Below, piece by piece: positions 49,346-59,461 of a DNA stretch of 64,000 nt. How positions within the stretch are numbered: the first letter of the stretch is position 1; each line of letters begins with the position of its first letter. The translations under genes were made by a program, and so were the position numbers. The stretch is taken from assembly GCF_000686805.1 (NCBI RefSeq), contig NZ_JMLP01000018.1, forward strand, positions 1 to 64,000, given 5' to 3'. The DNA comes from Bacillus sp. UNC41MFS5. Its GTDB lineage: Bacteria; Bacillota; Bacilli; Bacillales_B; DSM-18226. A model generated the notes under the pieces. That model was not told where the DNA came from, did not search any database, and saw only the letters and a list, made by a program, of their open reading frames with translations.

Positions 49346-52051
49346 ATGAAAAAAACTGCACATATTATCTCCCATTCCCACTGGGACAGGGAATGGTACT
49401 TGCCTTTTGAAAAGCACCGTTACTACTTCATAAAGCTGATGAATGAGTTGATCGACCAGTTCAAAAAAGAAGGAAATAGGTTTCAAGCGTTCCATCTTGA
49501 TGGCCAGACTGTTCTTTTGGAGGACTATTTTGCCGTTCATCCGGAAAACCGGGAGATTGTCAAACAATTAATCGATCAGAAAAAGCTGCATATCGGACCG
49601 TGGTATGTGCTGCAGGATGCTTTTTTAACAAGCTCTGAAGCCAATGTCCGGAACCTGCAAATCGGTTTACAGGATGCCAAAGCCTATGGGCATGTCTCAA
49701 AAATTGGCTACTTTCCTGACACTTTTGGCATTTATGGGCAGGCGCCCCAGCTTTTAAAGCAAGCTGGGATTGATACGGCGGCCTTCGGAAGGGGCGTCAA
49801 ACCGACCGGCTTTAATAACACCGTGTCGGATTCTCCTGATTATGAATCTCCCTATTCCGAGATGATCTGGAAATCACCGGACGGCTCGAACGTATTGGGC
49901 ATTCTTTTTGCCAATTGGTACTCGAACGGAAATGAAATCCCGGTGGACGAAGCGGAAGCGAAGAAATTCTGGGATGTAAAGCTCCGCGATGCCGAAAAGT
50001 ATGCGTCCACCAATCAGTTATTGTTTATGAATGGATGTGACCACCAGCCGCTGCAAAAAACGATTCCACAGGCGATTGAAACGGCAGCTAGTTTATATCC
50101 TGATTACACCTTTAAGCATTCCAGTTTTGAGGAATATACAGAGGCGTTAAAAGAAGCACTTCCAGAGAAGCTGCAGGTTATTGAAGGCGAATTGCGCAAT
50201 CAGCGGACCGATGGCTGGTCGACGCTTGTCAATACCGCATCCAGCCGGATTTATTTGAAGCAATGGAACAACCACTGCCAAACCCTTTTGGAAAAAATCG
50301 CCGAGCCGCTCGCGAGCATGGCCTTTTTAGCAGGCGGGACCTACCCAAGGGAATATCTCCGCTTCATGTGGAAATCCTTGATGAAAAATCACCCGCATGA
50401 CAGCATTTGCGGCTGCAGCGTGGATGAGGTGCACCGTGAAATGGTGACCCGCTTTGAAACGGTTTCGCAAATGGGAGAGGTGTTTGTATCGGAGCAGGTG
50501 GCAGAGCTTGCTGGTAAAATTGATACCTCGGGCGCACCAGAGGGCGGAATTCCCCTTGTTGTCTTGAATACAACGGGCTGGAGCAAAGACGAAGTCATCA
50601 CGAAAACAGTGGATCTGGAAAAGGTGTATTTTTCGCAAATGCATTTTGAAGAAATTCCAATCTATTTACAGGATAAAGAATTGCCTGCCTACAAGCTGGT
50701 CGATCAAGCCGGCAAGACCATCGAAAGTCAGCTTGAAAGCCCTGTGGTGGAGTTTGGCTATGATTTACCGGATGACAAGTTCCGCCAGCCGTTTTTTGCT
50801 AAGCGGGCCAAGCTTTCCTTCTTTGCAGAAAATATCCCGGCATTCGGCTACACGACCTTCTATCTTATTCCGGAGGAGCGTCCGGCAGGAGAACGTCCAG
50901 AACACGCAGCGGATGGCGGCATGGAAATGGAAAATGAATATGTTCACCTTCTGTTTCATGAAGATGGCACCTATGATTTAACGAATAAAGCAACCGGCAG
51001 GACCTTCCATCGTCTCGGTATTTACGAGGACACAGGGGATGTCGGCAATGAATATATGTTCAAGGAAGCAAAAGGACAGAATCCGATTACGACAAGTGGT
51101 GTTCAAGCCGTATTCCGTTTGATTGAAAAATCACCGCTTCGAACCGAGCTTGAATTTACGCATACCTTAACCATTCCGGTTTCAGCGGATGACCGATTGG
51201 CCATCGAACGGAACCGCTTGATTTGGCATAAGGAGAGAGAAGCAGGCAGATCGAAGGAAATGACGACCATTACACTGCGTACCGTTGCCACTCTCGAAAA
51301 AGGAATGAAGGGTCCGGCTTTCAAGCTGACCATTGACAATCAAGCAGCCGACCACCGCCTGCGTATCCTTTTCCCGACAGGATTGCAGACGGAAACACAT
51401 CATGCCGACAGTATTTTTGAGGTTGTGACACGCCCGAATACACCGGAAAAGGAATGGGAAAATCCAAGCTTCTGTCATCATCAGCAGCGCTTCGCCAGCA
51501 TTAACGGTGACGAGATGGGCTTAACCGTGGCCACGGACGGCCTTCAGGAATATGAAATCCTGCCAGCGGACGGAACGATTGCCCTCACCGTACTTCGTTC
51601 GGTTGCCGAGCTTGGCGACTGGGGCTACTTCCCGACACCGGAGGCCCAGTGCATCGGGATTCAAACAGCCGAGTGGCAAGTGCTCATGCATGAAAAAGAT
51701 GTGATTGCGTCAAAAGCATTTGTGGAGGCTTATCAATATAAAGTATCCCTTCAGGTTATTCAGACAAGCGCCCATGAAGGTACATTGCCAGCTGACCATC
51801 AGTTTGTGAACTGGGAATCCGAGGGCCTTGCGTGGTCATCGATGAAAGTGGCGGAAGAATGTGATGACGTGATGATTCGCTGGTTCAATCCGGCGCCAAC
51901 TAGTAAAAGTCTTACAGCATCCACCCCCACCCAGATGGATTTTACATCTTACAAGAGTACGATACTTGAAGAACAAACCAATGATTCTAGCGATCAGTAT
52001 GAAGTCACTGGCTATGAAATTATCACACTAGGTTTTCAAAATAAGCGATAG
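49346..52051 (+). CDS. Cytoplasmic alpha-mannosidase, GH38 (MngB-like)
   Basis: A 901-residue GH38 enzyme without a signal peptide. The zinc-binding HSHWDREW (His12, Asp14) is at the N-terminus, and GYFPDTFGIYGQAPQLL holds the nucleophile Asp125. The KNHPHDSICGCSVDEVHREM segment (His and Asp of the metal site) lies near residue 350. The long beta-sandwich C-terminal part is typical of the MngB subgroup. It removes alpha-linked mannose from imported oligosaccharides. AAAGGAAAGCGGG precedes the ATG. It is 11 bases upstream of the GH125 gene, in one operon. Confidence 0.93.
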   Translation: MKKTAHIISHSHWDREWYLPFEKHRYYFIKLMNELIDQFKKEGNRFQAFHLDGQTVLLEDYFAVHPENREIVKQLIDQKKLHIGPWYVLQDAFLTSSEANVRNLQIGLQDAKAYGHVSKIGYFPDTFGIYGQAPQLLKQAGIDTAAFGRGVKPTGFNNTVSDSPDYESPYSEMIWKSPDGSNVLGILFANWYSNGNEIPVDEAEAKKFWDVKLRDAEKYASTNQLLFMNGCDHQPLQKTIPQAIETAASLYPDYTFKHSSFEEYTEALKEALPEKLQVIEGELRNQRTDGWSTLVNTASSRIYLKQWNNHCQTLLEKIAEPLASMAFLAGGTYPREYLRFMWKSLMKNHPHDSICGCSVDEVHREMVTRFETVSQMGEVFVSEQVAELAGKIDTSGAPEGGIPLVVLNTTGWSKDEVITKTVDLEKVYFSQMHFEEIPIYLQDKELPAYKLVDQAGKTIESQLESPVVEFGYDLPDDKFRQPFFAKRAKLSFFAENIPAFGYTTFYLIPEERPAGERPEHAADGGMEMENEYVHLLFHEDGTYDLTNKATGRTFHRLGIYEDTGDVGNEYMFKEAKGQNPITTSGVQAVFRLIEKSPLRTELEFTHTLTIPVSADDRLAIERNRLIWHKEREAGRSKEMTTITLRTVATLEKGMKGPAFKLTIDNQAADHRLRILFPTGLQTETHHADSIFEVVTRPNTPEKEWENPSFCHHQQRFASINGDEMGLTVATDGLQEYEILPADGTIALTVLRSVAELGDWGYFPTPEAQCIGIQTAEWQVLMHEKDVIASKAFVEAYQYKVSLQVIQTSAHEGTLPADHQFVNWESEGLAWSSMKVAEECDDVMIRWFNPAPTSKSLTASTPTQMDFTSYKSTILEEQTNDSSDQYEVTGYEIITLGFQNKR

Positions 52052-52062
52052 GAGAGAAAAAA

Positions 52063-53394
52063 ATGACAGTAGTAATTCCAGAATCGATGCAAAAACTGAT
52101 CCAACATGTGAAGGAATGCTTTCCTGGGGATCAAAAATTACACGATATGTTTGAGCAATGCTTTGTTAATACGTATACCACGACGCTGAAAAAGCTGGAA
52201 GACGGAAAAACATTTGTCGTCACCGGTGACATTCCGGCGATGTGGTTAAGAGACTCTGCGGCACAAGTGCGCCCCTATTTGCTGGCTGCAGAGGAGGATG
52301 AGGAGCTGGCCGAATTACTCGAAGGGGTGATTCGCCAGCAATTCGCCTTTATCCTGCATGACCCTTATGCCAATGCGTTTAATGAAACGGAGAATGGCAG
52401 GGGGCATCAAACCGATCTTACCGACTTGACCCCCTATATTTGGGAACGGAAATATGAAATTGACTCGTTATGCTATCCAATCCAGCTTGCTTATCTGTTT
52501 TGGAAGTCAACCGGCCGTACGGCTTATATAAAAGAAACGCTCCAAGAAGTGCTGGAGACAATCATTCATGTTTGGAGAACGGAGCAGGATCATGAAAACA
52601 AGTCTCCTTACCGGTTTGAACGGGCCGATGTGCGCCAGTCCGATACCTTGACCCGCGAAGGAAAAGGGGGGCGTGTGGTTCCGACGGGAATGACCTGGAG
52701 TGCCTTCCGCCCAAGTGATGATGCCTGCACATACGGATACCTGGTCCCGGCAAATATGTTTGCCGTTGTCGTGTTAGGGTATGCGGCTGAAATGTGTGAT
52801 GAGGTGTTAAAGGATTCTTCCTTAAAAGAAGAATGCTTAAAGCTTCGTGAGGAAATCAGGCAGGGGATTGAACAATATGCGAAATTGGATCATCCGATCT
52901 ACGGTGATATGTATGTCTATGAAACTGATGGGGAAGGCCGCGTTAATTTAATGGATGACGCCAATGTGCCAAGTTTGCTTGCGGCCCCGTATTTAGGGTA
53001 CCAGCCATTTGATGATGAGACGTATCTCAATACACGCAAGTTCCTTTTGAGCAGAGATAATCCTTATTATTACGAGGGTAAATATGCCAATGGTATCGGC
53101 AGCCCGCATACGCCGGACCACTACATTTGGCATATTGCCTTGGCCATCCAGGGGATGACCGCGGTAAGCGAAGCGGAGAAACAGCAAATTTTGTCTTATT
53201 TTAAAAACACCGATGGCGGTACGGATTTTATGCACGAAGGCTTTAACGCCGACTGTCCGGAGGAATTTACTAGAGACTGGTTCGCGTGGGCCAACACGAT
53301 GTTTAGTGAATTCGTGCTGAGTTTAACCGGTAAAGCTGTCAAAGGCAGTCCACTTTATCATCATTTGCAGAAAAATAACGGCAAGCTAGTTTAA
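52063..53394 (+). CDS. Exo-alpha-1,6-mannosidase, GH125
   Basis: A 443-residue (alpha/alpha)6-barrel glycosidase of family GH125 (formerly DUF1237). Signatures: TFVVTGDIPAMWLRDSAAQV (acid residue in the MWLRDS part), YKIDSLCYPI-like KYEIDSLCYPIQLAYLFW, GMTWSAFRPSDDACTYGYLVP, GSPHTPDHYIWHIALAIQGM and FTRDWFAWANTMFSE. Family members hydrolyse non-reducing alpha-1,6-mannose, complementing GH38 enzymes on the high-mannose core. No signal peptide. GGAGAGAAAAAA precedes the ATG. Confidence 0.94.
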   Translation: MTVVIPESMQKLIQHVKECFPGDQKLHDMFEQCFVNTYTTTLKKLEDGKTFVVTGDIPAMWLRDSAAQVRPYLLAAEEDEELAELLEGVIRQQFAFILHDPYANAFNETENGRGHQTDLTDLTPYIWERKYEIDSLCYPIQLAYLFWKSTGRTAYIKETLQEVLETIIHVWRTEQDHENKSPYRFERADVRQSDTLTREGKGGRVVPTGMTWSAFRPSDDACTYGYLVPANMFAVVVLGYAAEMCDEVLKDSSLKEECLKLREEIRQGIEQYAKLDHPIYGDMYVYETDGEGRVNLMDDANVPSLLAAPYLGYQPFDDETYLNTRKFLLSRDNPYYYEGKYANGIGSPHTPDHYIWHIALAIQGMTAVSEAEKQQILSYFKNTDGGTDFMHEGFNADCPEEFTRDWFAWANTMFSEFVLSLTGKAVKGSPLYHHLQKNNGKLV

Positions 53395-53419
53395 GTTTAA
53401 TTGGAAAGGGTGGTGCCGT

Positions 53420-54031
53420 ATGAAAAATGGTTCATGGATGATCGTTGTTTGTGAATGGATATGGAGGGCGATCTCAGCAAATATTTGCTGGATTGCCTTT
53501 ACCGCCTTGGGACTCGGGGTATTTGGTTTTTTCCCGGCAACGGTTGCCCTGTTTACAATCGTCCGTAAATGGCTGAGAAAAGATACCGATGTACATGTTT
53601 GGAAGACGTTTAAGCAGGTGTATTTTAAAGAATGGAAGAGAAGCAATGGAATAGGCCTTGTTTTTTACAGCATCGGCCTTTTTCTTTTTATCGATATCAG
53701 GATTACAGAGACCTTTATGTCGGGTGTTTTAGCCAGCTTCCTTTCAATCATCCTTTACATCCTGGTGATCATCCTACTATTGGCAGTCGGCCATTTCTTT
53801 GCCGTCTATGTCCATTATGAGCTTTCCAGTAGGGAATACATCAAACAGTCCTTTCTCGTCACCTTAACGGGGCTGCCTTCGACTATCTGGATTGGGGCCG
53901 GTTTTTTGGTAATTGGCTACCTGATCAATCAGGTTCCCGGCCTCATCCCGTTTATTTCTGCGGTTGCTCCTGCCTATTGGATGATGAAGGTTTGTCTTAT
54001 CCGGTTTGCTCGTTTAGAAAGGGCCTGTTAA
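53420..54031 (+). CDS. YesL-family (DUF624) membrane protein
   Basis: A 203-residue membrane protein with about five hydrophobic helices. ISANICWIAFTALGLGVFGF, FPATVALFTIVRKWLRKDTD and YFKEWKRSNGIG are the YesL/DUF624 hallmarks. YesL proteins are found in polysaccharide-utilisation loci next to LplB/YtcP ABC importers; their exact task is unknown. Its position between GH125 and GH20 genes fits this. GGAAAGGGTGG lies before the ATG. Confidence 0.9.
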   Translation: MKNGSWMIVVCEWIWRAISANICWIAFTALGLGVFGFFPATVALFTIVRKWLRKDTDVHVWKTFKQVYFKEWKRSNGIGLVFYSIGLFLFIDIRITETFMSGVLASFLSIILYILVIILLLAVGHFFAVYVHYELSSREYIKQSFLVTLTGLPSTIWIGAGFLVIGYLINQVPGLIPFISAVAPAYWMMKVCLIRFARLERAC

Positions 54032-54054
54032 AGGTAAAATTGTAGCGATTTCCG

Positions 54055-54151
54055 ATTCGCTGATAAAAGTGTGAAATTCGCTGATAAATGCTCCGGATTC
54101 GCTGATAAAAATCAAAAATTCGCCGATAAAACATAAAAATTCGCCGATAAA
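54055..54151. repeat. Five-unit tandem repeat, exact 21-bp period
   Basis: ATTCGCTGATAAA or ATTCGCCGATAAA begins at 54055, 54076, 54097, 54118 and 54139: five copies with an exact 21-bp step, while the bases between them vary. It lies between the yesL and GH20 genes. The two-turn phasing suggests a phased protein-binding or curved-DNA element; a plain microduplication with drift is the alternative. Confidence 0.85.
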
Positions 54152-54277
54152 TCTATCAAACTAGTTTTTCTAGTGTAAAAATACACTTTTAATTTGCGTT
54201 TTTGTAGTTAAAAACAACAAAGCTGACGAAAAAAGCATGAACCAGATTGGAATTCGGAGAGAAAAGGGGGAATACAA

Positions 54278-56158
54278 GTGGAACTGTACTTAAAGGGGGA
54301 CATATCTGCTGTCGCAGATGGTCTTGAGCTTGTTTCTAAACGATTAAAAGTTCAACTTTCTACTGATGGATACCCAATACAAGTGAAACATCAGCAAGGG
54401 CCGTTAAGAATCGTGAATAAAAACGACCACGGAGAAATTTCATTCGAAAAGCCGGTTCATTTTTTCCGGGCGATTGGATTGTGGGTGGAGAATTATCAGA
54501 AAAGCGGCGAATTCGATATCACCGAAAATCCCCAGTTTAACATGAGTGGCGTGATGCTGGATGCGTCGAGAAATGCGGTTCCCACCGTTGCTGACGTAGA
54601 AAAGCTTCTGCAGCACATGGCCGTCATGGGATTAGATACCCTGATGCTTTATACAGAGGACACCTACGAGGTCAAGGAATATCCTTACTTTGGATATATG
54701 CGCGGAAGATATACATTTGAGGAGCTCCAAGCATGTGATGAATATGCCGAAAAGCTCGGGATCGAAATGATCCCTTGCATTCAAACCTTGGGCCACCTGC
54801 GGGAAGCCCTGAAATGGAATTATGCCTCAAAGATCAAAGACACCGATGATATCCTGCTCGTTGATGAGCCCAAAACGTATGATTTTTTAGAGAGTTGTCT
54901 AAAAGCGGCCTCCGAGCCATTTCGGACCAAACGGATTCATATTGGTATGGACGAGACATTTCAGCTTGGCCTAGGAAAATATTTGGAGAAGCATGGCTAT
55001 GAAAACCATATCGACCTCATGAACCGGCATCTCCAAAAGGTGGTCTCCATTACCGATAAGCTGGGTCTGAAACCGATGATTTGGAGCGATATGTACTTCC
55101 CGCTGTTTGCCGAAAACAGCCCTTATAAGGATGAAAGCGGCAGCATTCGGGAGGATATTCTGGAAGGGATTCCGGATGTCGAGCTTGTTTATTGGAACTA
55201 TTACCGGAAAGAACAAGAAGTGTATGAACGAGATTTTCAAAAACATAAGCTGCTCGGCTCCACGCCGATTTTTGCCGGCGGGGCTTGGACATGGAATGGA
55301 CTGGCGCCGAACTATGGCAAAGCGATTGCGACAACAGAAGCGGCACTGGCTGCCTGTAAACAGGAAGGTATCGGCGAAATCTTTGTCACATTGTGGGGCG
55401 ATAACGGGGCCGAAACGCCTTTTGCAACCGCTTATCCAATCTTACAATTATTTGCCGAGCACACCTACCAGAAGGAAGTTTCCCTTGAAAAGGTGTCAGA
55501 GCGTTTTAAATTTTGCGGTGGCGGGCATTTTGCCGATTTTATGAATTTGAAATTATTGGATGAAACACCGGGTGTCATGAAGGATAACATGAATACCTCC
55601 ATGACGTCGAAAGTGCTCTTATACCAAGATAGTTTAATAGGTTTATATGACGAGAATGTCCGCGGTCTTTCTCTAGGGGAGCATTATCAGCAGCTAGTGC
55701 CCGTATTTGAAAAAGCCAAACAGGAGAATCCAGCCTGGGAAGCCCTGTTTGATTTATATGAACAGCTGGCGAGGGTGCTGGCTGACAAAGCGGAAATCGG
55801 CATCAAGATTCTAGCGGCGTATCAGAACAACGATTTTGAACAAATGAAATCCATTCTTATGATTTTGGATCGAATCCAAGCGAATGTGGATCTATTAAGA
55901 CAAAAGCACCGAAACGTCTGGTTTTCAGCGTATAAGCCATTTGGCTGGGAAGTGATCGATATTCGTTATGGCGGCGTTATTACCCGGATTGATTCCGTCA
56001 AATACCGGATTCAGGAGTGGCTCATGGGAAGGATTCCCCGGATCGAGGAATTGGAAGAAAAACGGTTGCGCCATGATGGGCCATGGGAAATCGTGGATGG
56101 GCTGGTAGGCGGTAATGTCTATCATCGGATCGTCACTGCAGGCAACTTTTCATTATAA
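54278..56158 (+). CDS. Beta-N-acetylhexosaminidase, GH20
   Basis: A 626-residue cytoplasmic GH20 enzyme. Residues 1-80 form the N-terminal GH20b-like domain. The barrel begins at FNMSGVMLDASRNAVPTVAD, and the catalytic Asp225-Glu226 pair lies in RIHIGMDETF. The substrate pocket Trp/Asp residues in GGAWTWNGL and TLWGDNGAET follow. A helical C-terminal extension (about 450-626) is like that of Firmicute homologues. It removes terminal GlcNAc or GalNAc, here likely from complex-type or core fragments. GTG start after AAAAGGGGGA. The gene follows a 246-bp gap holding a tandem repeat. Confidence 0.9.
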   Translation: MELYLKGDISAVADGLELVSKRLKVQLSTDGYPIQVKHQQGPLRIVNKNDHGEISFEKPVHFFRAIGLWVENYQKSGEFDITENPQFNMSGVMLDASRNAVPTVADVEKLLQHMAVMGLDTLMLYTEDTYEVKEYPYFGYMRGRYTFEELQACDEYAEKLGIEMIPCIQTLGHLREALKWNYASKIKDTDDILLVDEPKTYDFLESCLKAASEPFRTKRIHIGMDETFQLGLGKYLEKHGYENHIDLMNRHLQKVVSITDKLGLKPMIWSDMYFPLFAENSPYKDESGSIREDILEGIPDVELVYWNYYRKEQEVYERDFQKHKLLGSTPIFAGGAWTWNGLAPNYGKAIATTEAALAACKQEGIGEIFVTLWGDNGAETPFATAYPILQLFAEHTYQKEVSLEKVSERFKFCGGGHFADFMNLKLLDETPGVMKDNMNTSMTSKVLLYQDSLIGLYDENVRGLSLGEHYQQLVPVFEKAKQENPAWEALFDLYEQLARVLADKAEIGIKILAAYQNNDFEQMKSILMILDRIQANVDLLRQKHRNVWFSAYKPFGWEVIDIRYGGVITRIDSVKYRIQEWLMGRIPRIEELEEKRLRHDGPWEIVDGLVGGNVYHRIVTAGNFSL

Positions 56159-56183
56159 AAACTAGTTATAACGAGGTGAAAGC

Positions 56184-59100
56184 ATGTTTTTAACAGAAAG
56201 AAAATTTGAAGAGCGCATCAGGGAATTAGAGGGTTACCGGTACCGAGATCTTAAGGGAATTCATCAATTTTTCGCCCAGGAGGATGATGGTTCAATTGGT
56301 GCCTATCCACCGGCTGCGTATGATGAACAAAAGGTGATGAATATCGGTGACTACTGGAAAGGCCGCGATCGCTATATTTGGCTTCATGCAGAGATCGATA
56401 CTCATTTGCCATCTGCCGATCAGCAGATTGTCGGACTATTCTCGTTTGGAAAAACGGGCGGGGGCAATAATTCAGGCTTTGAATCCCTTTTATTTGTCAA
56501 TGGTAAACCCTATCAGGGTGTCGATTCCAACCATGAAGAAGTACTCTTCGATGACCAAACGGCCAAGGGGCCGATGCGCTTGGATTTCAGGCTCTGGTCA
56601 GGACTTGAGGGTGGAGGAGTTCCGACAGAAAATGAATTTAAGCTGCAAATGGCCGCGATCGGATGGCTGGATCGCCGGGTAGATAATCTCTATTACACCC
56701 TATTAGCTGCTTATGAAGTGATAAAAGAAACAAGTGAGTCGGATTCCGCCTATACCATTTTGAAAAAGTTAATTTCGGATGCCCTTCATTTGATTAATTG
56801 GACCGAGCCCGGCAGCCCTGAATTTTATCAGTCCTGTTATGCGGCGGAGGAAAGCCTTACAGAGGCGATTCAGTCCTTCACCAAAACATCAGACATCACC
56901 ATCCATACTGTCGGCCATACCCATATTGATGTGGCTTGGCTTTGGCGGTTAAAAAATACACGGGAGAAGTCTGCTCGTTCTTTTTCAACGGTCTTGCATT
57001 TAATGAATCAATTCCCTGAATATTTATTTTTGCAAACACAGCCTCAGCTCTATGACTATATCAAAACGGATTATCCTGAGATTTACGCTCAAATAAAGGA
57101 CCGAGTGGCTGAAGGCAAATGGGAAGCTGGCGGAGCGATGTGGCTTGAGTCGGACTGTAATATTCCGAGCGGCGAATCGCTTGTCCGCCAAATCCTGCAC
57201 GGGAAGAACTTTTTTAAAGAAGAGTTTGGCATCGATTGCGAGTATTTATGGCTACCGGATGTGTTCGGCTACAGCTGGGCGCTGCCGCAGATCTTAACAA
57301 AATCAGGCATTAAAACAATGATGACGACCAAAATTAGCTGGAATCAGTATAACCGGATGCCGCATGATACCTTTTACTGGAAAGGAATCGATGGTACCGA
57401 GATTTTAACGCATTTTATTACGACGCCGGAGCCATGGAATTCTCCGGACTCTTGGTTCTATACGTATAATGGCTTTATTACCGCGAAAACGGTGAATGGC
57501 ACATGGAAGGGTTATCGTGATAAGGATTTATCCAAAGATTTGCTTCTTTCCTATGGATATGGTGATGGCGGCGGCGGTGTCAATCGGCATATGCTTGAAA
57601 TGCGCCGCAGATTTGATGAGTTGCCAGGGATGCCGAAGGTGAAAACGTCGACAGCCGGGGAATTTTTTAACAAGCTTCACGAGAATGTTGCCGAATCGGA
57701 TGGCTATATCCATAAATGGGATGGCGAGCTGTACCTCGAGTACCACCGGGGCACTTATACCAGCCAGGCGTTTATGAAGCAGATGAATCGAAAATTGGAG
57801 CTTCTATACCGACGGGCCGAATTCCTCACTTCATGGCTTTCTGAAAACGGCCAATGGATGGGAACGGACGAGCTGAAAAATGGCTGGAAGATTATTTTGC
57901 GCAATCAATTCCATGATATTATTCCTGGTTCTTCTATCCATGAGGTGTATGAGGATGCCAAAGAAGAATACAAGGAAGCGCACGAGCTAGTTCGAAACGT
58001 GGAATCCCGTATCATTGAGCACGGAATCGAACAGGATGACCGCTCTGTCGTGCTCTTTAATGCCACTCACCACCAGGGGAAGAAAAATGTGGCGGTCCAG
58101 CAATTTGCCGATTTTGCCGGAGGCGTTTGGAAAAACAGCAAGGGAGAAATTTTAACCCATCAAAAACGGGATAACGGCTGGCTGATTGAGGTCGACACCC
58201 TTCCTTCCTTTGGGGCCAAGACGTTATATTTTGAGCCGGCGGCAGCCGTTCAGGAAACGAATTCGAATTTCAGCTATCAGGACCGGAAATTGGAAACGCC
58301 GTATTACCTAGTTGAATGGAATGAATTTGGCCAAATGACGTCCCTCTTTGATAAGGAAGCAGGCCGTGGGGTTTTCGCTGAGAATCAAAAGGGGAATATC
58401 TTGCAAATTTTCGAAGATAAGCCACTTGCCCATGATGCTTGGGATATCGATCTCTTTTATCAAGAAAAAATGGAAGAAATCCGTGATTTAATCAGATTTG
58501 AAGTCGTGGAAAATGGGGAATTGACGTTTACGATTCTTGCTAAGTGGACTTATCATTATTCTGAAATCTCCCAGCGGATTGTCTTTTATCAAAATGACCG
58601 CCGCATTGATTTTGAAACAACGGTGGATTGGCATGAAAAGAGAAAACTGCTGAAGGCTGCTTTCCCAGTGGATATCCGCGCCACCGAGGCCACTTATGAT
58701 ATTCAATATGGAAATGTGAAGCGCCCGACTCATTGGAATACAAGCTGGGATATGGCTAAATTTGAAACGGTCGGCCATCAGTGGGCCGACCTGTCAGAAC
58801 CAGACTATGGGGTAAGCCTACTGAACGATTCCAAATATGGCTACGACATTAAAGAAAATATCATGCGTATCACTCTATTAAAATCAGCGATTCATCCTGA
58901 TCCACAAGCAGACCAGGGAACCCATTCGTTCGTTTATTCGCTTTACCCGCATATCGGGGAATGGCGCAAAGCGAAAACGGTGGAGACAGCGTGGGATTTA
59001 AACGATCCTGTTGTGGCTTCTGAAGGGAAATGGGCAAAGGAAGAGTCTTTCCTCGAAATGGATTCGGACCATGTTTGGATTGATTCTATTAAGCCGGCCT

Positions 59101-59294
59101 ATGATGGCAACGGCATCATTATCCGCCTTCATGAATATGAAGGACGCAGGGGCAAGATTTCTTTGGATATTCTCGCAGGCATGAACTCATGGGTGGAGAC
59201 CGATTTGATGGAGGAACCAATTGGAGAGGAATCGGCATCGCCGATTGAGGTTGAAATCAAACCGTATGAGATTAAGACTTTTAGAGTTTTATAG
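56184..59294 (+). CDS. Cytoplasmic alpha-mannosidase, GH38 (class II type)
   Basis: A 1036-residue GH38 enzyme. An N-terminal beta domain of about 235 residues precedes the catalytic core, whose zinc motif HTVGHTHIDVAWLW (His247, Asp249) and nucleophile Asp359 in YLWLPDVFGYSWALPQI are intact. RNQFHDIIPGSSIHEVYEDA carries the second zinc His/Asp. It is only distantly like the GH38 at 49346, and nearer the large Ams1/alpha-mannosidase 2C type. The pair probably covers alpha-1,2/1,3 linkages between them. No signal peptide. GAGGTGAAAGC precedes the ATG. A terminator follows at 59305. Confidence 0.94.
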   Translation: MFLTERKFEERIRELEGYRYRDLKGIHQFFAQEDDGSIGAYPPAAYDEQKVMNIGDYWKGRDRYIWLHAEIDTHLPSADQQIVGLFSFGKTGGGNNSGFESLLFVNGKPYQGVDSNHEEVLFDDQTAKGPMRLDFRLWSGLEGGGVPTENEFKLQMAAIGWLDRRVDNLYYTLLAAYEVIKETSESDSAYTILKKLISDALHLINWTEPGSPEFYQSCYAAEESLTEAIQSFTKTSDITIHTVGHTHIDVAWLWRLKNTREKSARSFSTVLHLMNQFPEYLFLQTQPQLYDYIKTDYPEIYAQIKDRVAEGKWEAGGAMWLESDCNIPSGESLVRQILHGKNFFKEEFGIDCEYLWLPDVFGYSWALPQILTKSGIKTMMTTKISWNQYNRMPHDTFYWKGIDGTEILTHFITTPEPWNSPDSWFYTYNGFITAKTVNGTWKGYRDKDLSKDLLLSYGYGDGGGGVNRHMLEMRRRFDELPGMPKVKTSTAGEFFNKLHENVAESDGYIHKWDGELYLEYHRGTYTSQAFMKQMNRKLELLYRRAEFLTSWLSENGQWMGTDELKNGWKIILRNQFHDIIPGSSIHEVYEDAKEEYKEAHELVRNVESRIIEHGIEQDDRSVVLFNATHHQGKKNVAVQQFADFAGGVWKNSKGEILTHQKRDNGWLIEVDTLPSFGAKTLYFEPAAAVQETNSNFSYQDRKLETPYYLVEWNEFGQMTSLFDKEAGRGVFAENQKGNILQIFEDKPLAHDAWDIDLFYQEKMEEIRDLIRFEVVENGELTFTILAKWTYHYSEISQRIVFYQNDRRIDFETTVDWHEKRKLLKAAFPVDIRATEATYDIQYGNVKRPTHWNTSWDMAKFETVGHQWADLSEPDYGVSLLNDSKYGYDIKENIMRITLLKSAIHPDPQADQGTHSFVYSLYPHIGEWRKAKTVETAWDLNDPVVASEGKWAKEESFLEMDSDHVWIDSIKPAYDGNGIIIRLHEYEGRRGKISLDILAGMNSWVETDLMEEPIGEESASPIEVEIKPYEIKTFRVL

Positions 59295-59304
59295 GATAAA
59301 AAAG

Positions 59305-59337
59305 AACCGACTAGACCGCTTCAGTCGGTTCTCTCAT
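59305..59337 (+). terminator. Terminator after the GH38 gene
   Basis: AGAACCGACT (59305-59314) pairs with AGTCGGTTCT (59325-59334), flanked by A on the left and T-rich sequence on the right. Confidence 0.85.
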
Positions 59338-59424
59338 TTTACTGTATTAAATTCTAAGATTTTTGCACTTAATCCCAAATTAGTCAACTATAATTAGGTC
59401 CCTTTTCCCTATAAAATAAAGGTA

Positions 59425-59438
59425 TGGAAGTGCTTACA
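59425..59438 (+). promoter_or_regulatory. Weak cre-like box before the importer operon
   Basis: TGGAAGTGCTTACA deviates from the cre consensus at two places. It lies 24 bp before the lplB-type start and after the terminator at 59305, so the importer probably has its own regulated promoter. Confidence 0.35.
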
Positions 59439-59461
59439 TAATATTCGGAAGGAGGAAAAAC

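Noticed and set aside
54055..54151. CRISPR array
   Set aside because: Repeat units of 13 bp with 8-bp spacers are far too short, and no cas genes are nearby.
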